From Beijerinckiaceae bacterium (GTDB taxonomy: Bacteria; Pseudomonadota; Alphaproteobacteria; Rhizobiales; Beijerinckiaceae), in contig CANJWR010000007.1 of NCBI GenBank assembly GCA_947478455.1, positions 1 to 56,382 on the forward strand: a DNA stretch of 56,382 bases, given 5' to 3'. Each line of letters starts with the position of its first letter. Position 1 is the first letter of the stretch. The notes under the pieces were generated by a model. It was not told where the DNA came from, did not search any database, and saw only the letters and a program-made list of their open reading frames with translations. Below, piece after piece: positions 51,783 through 56,382 of the stretch. The translations under genes were made by a program, and so were the position numbers.

Positions 51783-53420
51783 CTAGTTCTTGGTCGTGAA
51801 GCACGAGAAGCCGGACCGCTTGAGGCTCTTGCAGGCGGCTTCCGCCTGGCCTTCCTCAAGCCCCGCAAAGCGGGCGCGGTAGAGAGTTTCCCGACCCTTC
51901 TGGACTTTCTCGGTGAAAGGATGAGCCGAGGCGAGCGAGCCCTTGCTCTGGGTTTTGGCCTTGGCAAGAAGCTCGTTGGCCTTGGCGGCATCGTCGGTGG
52001 CGCCGATCTGGATCATGACGCCGTGCTTGCTGGCTGCGGGCTTCGCAGGCTCCGGCTTGGCTGGCTCGACCTTGGCGACTTTGGTAACGGGCGACGGCTT
52101 GGCCGGAACGGGCATTTCGGGCTTGGCCACGACCGGGCGAGCCTTGACGGGAGGTGCGCCCGAGACCCAGCGCATGTTGGGGGTAGCCGACGGAGTTGCG
52201 CCGCCTGTCGCGGTGGCCGCGACCGGGCGGCTGGTGGTCGAACCGTCGAGCGCCTTCTGGCTCGGGATTGAAGCCGTATTGGCAGCGCTATCAACCCGCG
52301 AGCTGGAAACGACTGCCGGGCGGGCCTTTTCGGGAACCGGCGCATAGGCGCTGACCAAGCCGAGCTGCATCGGTTTGCCGGTTGCGACGAAGGGTTCCGG
52401 CTTTACGTCCACCTTCGGTTCGAGACGGGCTTCAACCTTCACTTCCGGCTTCAGAGCCGGCGCATCCCAGCGCGCAGTGACCATCGGGCGGCGCTTCGGG
52501 GTTTCCTCGACATCGCGCTCGGCCACCAGCGGGGCCGCGGTGCGTGACGCTGAAGCGTTCTCGATATGCTCCTCGATCAAATTCGCCATGATGTTGTCGC
52601 GGATGCCGGCGGAGCGGCCTCCCAACACAACCGCCATGATGCGGCGGCCATCGCGTTTCACAGACGATAGAAGGTTGAAACCGGAAGCGCGCGTATAGCC
52701 GGTCTTGATGCCGTCCATGCCCTCGATGCGGCCGAGGAGATTGTTATGGTTGCGCATGTTGGCGCGGCCGTAACGGAAATTATGCGTCGAGAAATAGGCG
52801 AAATAGCGAGGGAAGCGTTCCTGAATGGCGCGGCCCAGCGTGACCAGATCGCGAGCGGTGGTGACCTGTTCGTCGTCCGGCAGGCCAGATGCATTGGCGT
52901 AATTGGTGCGTGACATGCCGAGCGATTTCGCCTTGGCGGTCATCATTTCTGCGAAGCGCTCTTCTGTCCCACCGATATGATCGGCAATCGCCGCCGCCAC
53001 GTCGTTGGCGGATTTTGTGACGACGGCCTTGATGGCGTTTTCCACCGAAATCGTCTGGCCGGGACGCAACCCCAGCTTGGAAGGAGCCATTGTGGCCGCA
53101 TGCGCGGTCATCTCGATGTCGGAATCAAGCGAGAGCTTGCCACGTTCGAGCTGCTCGAACAGCATGTACAGCGTCATCACCTTGGTGACAGAGGCCGGAT
53201 GCCGGAGATCGTTCTCGTTGCGGGCGAAAAGCGTCTTGCCGGTATTGATATCGACTACAAGCGCCGCAAACGGCGGCGTATAGGCCGGGCTGGTGCGAAC
53301 CGAAGTACGACGGCGCGTACGTGCTTCTGCCGGTTCAACAAGGGCCGACAGGCTGAGCACGACGCCAAGACCAGCGAAAAGGGCGACGACTGTCTTCCGA
53401 CCGAACGTTACGCAACGCAT
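51783..53420 (-). CDS. D-alanyl-D-alanine carboxypeptidase with SPOR domain
   Basis: The 545-aa product from ATG 53420 (GGAG 10 nt upstream) is a class C-type low-molecular-mass penicillin-binding protein that trims pentapeptides in the cell wall. A signal peptide (RKTVVALFAGLGVVLSLSAL, cleaved near AEART) leads to the PBP domain with the triad motifs SVTK (HPASVTKVMTLYMLFEQ), SAN (AVVTKSANDVAAAIADHIGG) and KTG (GMDGIKTGYTRASGFN). A Pro/Lys-rich stretch at about 300-465 is probably disordered. The C-terminal SPOR domain (HGVMIQIGATDDAAKANELL; LKRSGFSCF) should bind denuded peptidoglycan at the septum. Confidence 0.92.
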   Translation of the reverse strand: MRCVTFGRKTVVALFAGLGVVLSLSALVEPAEARTRRRTSVRTSPAYTPPFAALVVDINTGKTLFARNENDLRHPASVTKVMTLYMLFEQLERGKLSLDSDIEMTAHAATMAPSKLGLRPGQTISVENAIKAVVTKSANDVAAAIADHIGGTEERFAEMMTAKAKSLGMSRTNYANASGLPDDEQVTTARDLVTLGRAIQERFPRYFAYFSTHNFRYGRANMRNHNNLLGRIEGMDGIKTGYTRASGFNLLSSVKRDGRRIMAVVLGGRSAGIRDNIMANLIEEHIENASASRTAAPLVAERDVEETPKRRPMVTARWDAPALKPEVKVEARLEPKVDVKPEPFVATGKPMQLGLVSAYAPVPEKARPAVVSSSRVDSAANTASIPSQKALDGSTTSRPVAATATGGATPSATPNMRWVSGAPPVKARPVVAKPEMPVPAKPSPVTKVAKVEPAKPEPAKPAASKHGVMIQIGATDDAAKANELLAKAKTQSKGSLASAHPFTEKVQKGRETLYRARFAGLEEGQAEAACKSLKRSGFSCFTTKN

Positions 53421-53615
53421 GCAACCCACTCCAGTCCACAAATGCGGGACCGGAACGAGGTTCAGACGTCACAATCGTCTGGGCGTTGCCGGAACAGCAC
53501 ATTCGAAGACCGTAAGGGAATGCGGTTACGCAGCGGTTAATTGCTGGTTGTTCGAATCGATAAAGATGCAGACGTCGCCACCGATTAGGCTTGGGCGATC
53601 AACCCGATGGGGGAT

Positions 53616-54725
53616 TTATCCCCAAACTTCCCGGGAGACATCCACCACAAGTTTAAGTTTCGCGGCCTCTATCGCTTCAGTCATCGCGCCGCCAACTTCC
53701 GCATTTGTGGCGAAACCGCATTGCGGACTCAGCGCCAGACGGTCGAGATCGATGAAGCGCGCGGCCTCGTCGATGCGCCGCTTGAGATAGTCGGCAGTTT
53801 CCATCTCTGGGATTTTCGGCGCGACCAGTCCCAGAACGATGGAGCGATCCTTCGGAACCAGCGCCAGCGGCTCGAAACCGCCCGACCGCTCGGTGTCGTA
53901 TTCCAGAAAGAAGAACGGCACTTCAATGCCCTGAAACACCGCCTCCGCGATCGGGTCGTAGCCGACATTCGCCTGCCAGCTCGGATCCTGACTGCGGCAG
54001 ATGTGGAGGCCGACGCGCATGTCCGCCGGAACGCCGCGCAGCACGCGGTTCACGACGTCCACATAGAGAGGCAGCAGATCGCGCCAGTCGTCGCCGCGCT
54101 CTTTCAGGAGGCCGCGCGCACGCTCGTCGCCGAGTTTAACCAGCGAGGTTTCGTCGATCTGCACATAGCGACAGCCGGCGGCGTGCAGCGACGCGATCTC
54201 TTTATGATATGCGCCCACCAGATCGGACCAGAAATTGTCCAACGTCGGATAGGCGTCACGGCTGATGTGCTCGCGGCCCGCGCGGTAGTGAATGTAGGCC
54301 GGCCCCGGCAGAGTCACCTTTCCTGTGCGGCTCGTGACCGACGCGAGGAAGCGGAAGTTCTCTGCGTTCTGCGGGCCCTTCCAGGATACTTTTCCGGTCA
54401 CGGCCGGAATACGTCGCGCGGTGCGATGGCCAAACGTCTGCGACTTCGACCAGCCCTCGGGTTCCGTCATGCGGATTTCGACGCCGTTCAATCCGCCGAT
54501 AGTGAAGGAATCCGAATAGGTGCTGCGCCGCAATTCGCCGTCGGTGACGACCTGAAGCCCGGCGTCTTCCTGCAGCTTCACCACGTCGCGAATGGCAGCG
54601 TCCTCAACAGCCCGCAAGCTTGCGGCGTCTCGAGCGCCCGCATCGAACTCCGTGCGCGCCGCCCGCAAGGCGGCAGGTCGCAGAAGGGAGCCGATATGTT
54701 CGGCGCGAAAGGGACGATGCTGCAT
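53616..54725 (-). CDS. Cobalamin-independent methionine-synthase-family protein
   Basis: MetE-C-like enzymes transfer methyl groups using zinc. The 369-aa product starts at ATG 54725 after CGGAGGAAC and consists of a single barrel: MQHRPFRAEHIGSLLRPAAL, VVTDGELRRSTYSDSFTIGG, YVQIDETSLVKLG with the metal-site residues, and RVGLHICRSQDP. It ends RLALSPQCGFATNAE, where the Cys of a QCGF motif should bind zinc. The family includes short forms that act in methyl or xenobiotic metabolism rather than methionine synthesis. Confidence 0.82.
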   Translation of the reverse strand: MQHRPFRAEHIGSLLRPAALRAARTEFDAGARDAASLRAVEDAAIRDVVKLQEDAGLQVVTDGELRRSTYSDSFTIGGLNGVEIRMTEPEGWSKSQTFGHRTARRIPAVTGKVSWKGPQNAENFRFLASVTSRTGKVTLPGPAYIHYRAGREHISRDAYPTLDNFWSDLVGAYHKEIASLHAAGCRYVQIDETSLVKLGDERARGLLKERGDDWRDLLPLYVDVVNRVLRGVPADMRVGLHICRSQDPSWQANVGYDPIAEAVFQGIEVPFFFLEYDTERSGGFEPLALVPKDRSIVLGLVAPKIPEMETADYLKRRIDEAARFIDLDRLALSPQCGFATNAEVGGAMTEAIEAAKLKLVVDVSREVWG

Positions 54726-54787
54726 GGGGTTCCTCCGATTTTGCGGCACCTTAGATGGAGCCTCTTCACGAAGGAAGGCCGGCCAGT

Positions 54788-55567
54788 CTATTTCCCCGCC
54801 AGAAATGCCCGCCACTGGTTCGCATCGCCGTAGAAGGCATTGCGATCAACCTTGCCGCGAATGCCAGGCACTTTTCCGTCCGACTGATATTGCCAGAACG
54901 TCCATTGCCGCTGCGGATAGGGCACATGCGGCGGATGCTTTGTCGAACGCACCCAGACCGGATAATCGCTGAATTCATTCGGGTGCATGATGGACGCGTA
55001 GAAGTCCACCGTGACGTAGATGACCGGCTTCTTGCCGTAGTGGCGTTCCATATCGGCCAGCATCTCACGCATGTCGCGCAGAACTTCCTCGCGGATCAGC
55101 TTGCGCTTGCAACTTTTTGAGGTTGGTGTCGCCTCAACGTCCAGAACCGGCGGCAGCGCATCCGGGTCGACCGGGACGTTCTGCTTGAACCAGTTTATCT
55201 CTTCATGCGGGGGGCGGCACCAGAATACGAAATGATAGGCGCCGCGCGGAATGCCGGCGGCCTTGGCCCCGAACCAGTTTTGCTGGAATTTTTCGTCCAT
55301 GTGGTCGCCGCCCTCGGTCGCCTTGATCCAGGCGAACTGGACGCCTGAGGCTTTCGCGGCATTCCAGTCGATATTGCCCTGATACTTGGACACATCGATT
55401 CCGTGAATGGCGAAGTCTTCCGGATGCGGACCGGAGAAATGAAAATTGTCTGAGCGCGGGCGCTCCAGATTGGAGATGCCCGTGCCGCAACCGGTCAGCG
55501 CGAGCGCCGAGGTCGCTGCTATTATGAACGGCCGCGCTAGCGGCCAAAGATGTCTGAGAGCGTGCAT
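54788..55567 (-). CDS. GH25 lysozyme-like lipoprotein
   Basis: The 259-aa product has a lipoprotein leader with a lipobox (FIIAATSALALTGCGTG; Cys acylated) and a GH25 (Ch-type lysozyme) domain. The catalytic pair appears as HGIDVSKYQGNIDWN near 54 and PPVLDVEATPTSK near 139 (Asp and Glu in DVE). Other family signatures are QFAWIKATEGGDHMDEKFQQ and WQYQSDGKVPGIRGKVDRN. Secreted lysozyme-like lipoproteins help remodel peptidoglycan. It precedes the MetE-like gene by 62 nt on the same strand; the functional link is not evident. Confidence 0.9.
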   Translation of the reverse strand: MHALRHLWPLARPFIIAATSALALTGCGTGISNLERPRSDNFHFSGPHPEDFAIHGIDVSKYQGNIDWNAAKASGVQFAWIKATEGGDHMDEKFQQNWFGAKAAGIPRGAYHFVFWCRPPHEEINWFKQNVPVDPDALPPVLDVEATPTSKSCKRKLIREEVLRDMREMLADMERHYGKKPVIYVTVDFYASIMHPNEFSDYPVWVRSTKHPPHVPYPQRQWTFWQYQSDGKVPGIRGKVDRNAFYGDANQWRAFLAGK

Positions 55568-55686
55568 TGCTGCAAAATAGACCTGTCAGGGTAACGCTTC
55601 GTTAATGGCCGACGCGAACGCTACGATTCTGTCGGCGCAGTCCGCAAACGAAATCTGTCGCCATACTGCCACAGATTCCGGATCGT

Positions 55687-56232
55687 CTATTGGTGATTGA
55701 TCGCCACAACGCTGGTTTTGCCGGCCTCGATCAAAGCCATACGGAGCAGCCATGTCAGGAAGCTGAGATTTTCCGAACGGGAAATGGAAAGCGCCTCAGT
55801 TATAAGCGGAACCAAGGCGTCCAGCCCGGTCTCCTGCACGCCGGCCGGCAAGCTGTGTCCTGAGTCGGCGGTTCCGCCGACGATAACGCCCAGGACGTGT
55901 ACTCGACCGTCGGCGGCTACCCGGCACTTTTCGCCACGCATTTCCACTTCCTGATCCTGGCCGATCCGGAACGGAATCACGAACGGCACATCGATCAGAA
56001 TGGATTGTGACAGAGATCGCTCTACGCGCTCTTTGTCGGCTTGATTGATCTGGCAAAGCATATCGTTCAGGCGCATCAGATCGCAGTCGGGACCAAGCTC
56101 GAAGCCGATCAACTGACGTGCGATGGAATCGCAACTGACGATTCCGGTTTCAATATCCCAAAGGAAGCCGCCGGCCTGCGTCGTCGCCACCGAATGATTG
56201 TCCCGGTCACCAAAAGGTGTTTTCCGCTCCAT
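55687..56232 (-). CDS. PAS-domain-like protein next to an IS end
   Basis: The 181-aa product begins MERKTPFGDRDNHSVATTQA and continues with a PAS-like fold (GGFLWDIETGIVSCDSIARQ, PFVIPFRIGQDQEVEMRGEK), then a helical tail (LVPLITEALSISRSENLSFL). There is no kinase or cyclase domain. The ATG at 56232 lies only 4 nt from a putative insertion-sequence end at 56237, so the gene's original 5' end or promoter may have been replaced. It could be a sensory fragment or a stand-alone PAS regulator. Confidence 0.6.
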   Translation of the reverse strand: MERKTPFGDRDNHSVATTQAGGFLWDIETGIVSCDSIARQLIGFELGPDCDLMRLNDMLCQINQADKERVERSLSQSILIDVPFVIPFRIGQDQEVEMRGEKCRVAADGRVHVLGVIVGGTADSGHSLPAGVQETGLDALVPLITEALSISRSENLSFLTWLLRMALIEAGKTSVVAINHQ

Positions 56233-56236
56233 TGCC

Positions 56237-56382
56237 GGCTCGTCGCTGTTTCATGTGGGTAGCGTGTCCAGCACCCCTCCGGCGATGAGGTAGACCATCA
56301 ACTTGAGGTTGCGCTTGCTGCGATAGCCTTTTGCCTTGCGTTTGGCGGCCTGGACGTTTCCGTTGATGGCCTCCAGAAGTCC
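56237..56382. mobile_element. Left end of an ISL3-type insertion sequence (partial)
   Basis: The edge of the window enters an insertion sequence. GGCTCGTCGCTG at 56237 is a plausible ISL3-type terminal inverted repeat (these often begin GGCTC), and the transposase gene ends 14 nt inside it. The element runs beyond the window, so the other end and the target duplication cannot be checked. Confidence 0.5.
56251..56382 (-). CDS. ISL3-family transposase, C-terminal fragment (runs off the edge)
   Basis: Reading the minus strand from the window edge gives 43 residues to the TGA at 56253: GLLEAINGNVQAAKRKAKGY, then RSKRNLKLMVYLIAGGVLDT and LPT. The QAAKRKAKGYR block and the end VYLIAG...LPT are the C-terminal signature of ISL3-family (DDE_Tnp_ISL3) transposases. 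The gene starts outside the window, so no start codon is visible here. Confidence 0.75.
   Translation of the reverse strand, partial: GLLEAINGNVQAAKRKAKGYRSKRNLKLMVYLIAGGVLDTLPT

Overview
The window is GC-rich, densely coded chromosomal DNA from an alphaproteobacterium, most likely a member of Hyphomicrobiales (Rhizobiales). This is inferred from gene content (DUF1489, DUF1289, DUF971 and TIGR02281-type proteins, TRAP and tripartite tricarboxylate transporters, a D,D-carboxypeptidase with a SPOR tail) and from two copies of a palindromic repeat of the kind scattered through Bradyrhizobium/Rhodopseudomonas-like genomes. No rRNA, tRNA, CRISPR array or prophage was seen. Most of the window is housekeeping and catabolic chromosome. 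The only clear mobile element is the tail of an ISL3-type transposase running off the right edge.

Layout. 1-6.3 kb: a dps gene broken by an in-frame amber codon, an orphan EutA-like reactivase, two tandem cupins divergent from an amidohydrolase, a one-domain tautomerase and a left-handed beta-helix protein. 6.4-11.1 kb: an HNH protein, a small secreted protein, a YeeE/YedE sulfur transporter, an L,D-transpeptidase, DUF971 and moaA. 11.1-16.0 kb: an EamA exporter and a TRAP transporter whose permease genes converge on their binding-protein gene. 16.2-22.6 kb: ApbC/Mrp, mobA, a 4,5-dihydroxyphthalate-decarboxylase-like binding protein, a 3-hydroxyisobutyrate-dehydrogenase-like enzyme, a Gln-rich secreted protein, a UDG-like protein overlapping an MBL-fold hydrolase, and a glutathione transferase. 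22.6-29.5 kb: a frameshifted sensor histidine kinase with a possible small RNA upstream, a serine carboxypeptidase, divergent cobT/cobS, DUF1289 and an aspartic protease. 29.5-36.1 kb: a two-gene binding-protein operon, dusA, a degenerate S1/P1-nuclease-like protein convergent with PhoX, and a GIY-YIG-like protein. 36.2-45.8 kb: CocE hydrolase, two glutathione transferases, a shortened CDF-like membrane protein, class II aldolase, SDR, amidohydrolase, fumarylacetoacetase-like hydrolase, a Bug-type binding protein and DUF1489. 45.8-56.4 kb: a TctA-TctB fusion permease, a Bax-inhibitor protein, an ECF sigma/anti-sigma pair, a VWA/J-domain pair, a D,D-carboxypeptidase with SPOR domain, a MetE-like enzyme, a GH25 lipoprotein, a PAS protein and the transposase remnant.

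How it works together. Three themes recur. The first is uptake and breakdown of organic acids or aromatic ring-cleavage products (TRAP, Bug/TctAB, amidohydrolases, cupins, CHMI-like tautomerase, FAH, class II aldolase, SDR). The second is cofactor synthesis: molybdopterin (moaA, mobA) and cobalamin (cobT, cobS), the latter also the cofactor of the enzyme that EutA normally repairs. The third is the envelope (L,D-transpeptidase, D,D-carboxypeptidase, lysozyme-like lipoprotein, ECF/anti-sigma). Two loci are disrupted by single-base changes (dps amber, histidine kinase +1). They could be true decay or sequencing errors, and raw reads would decide.
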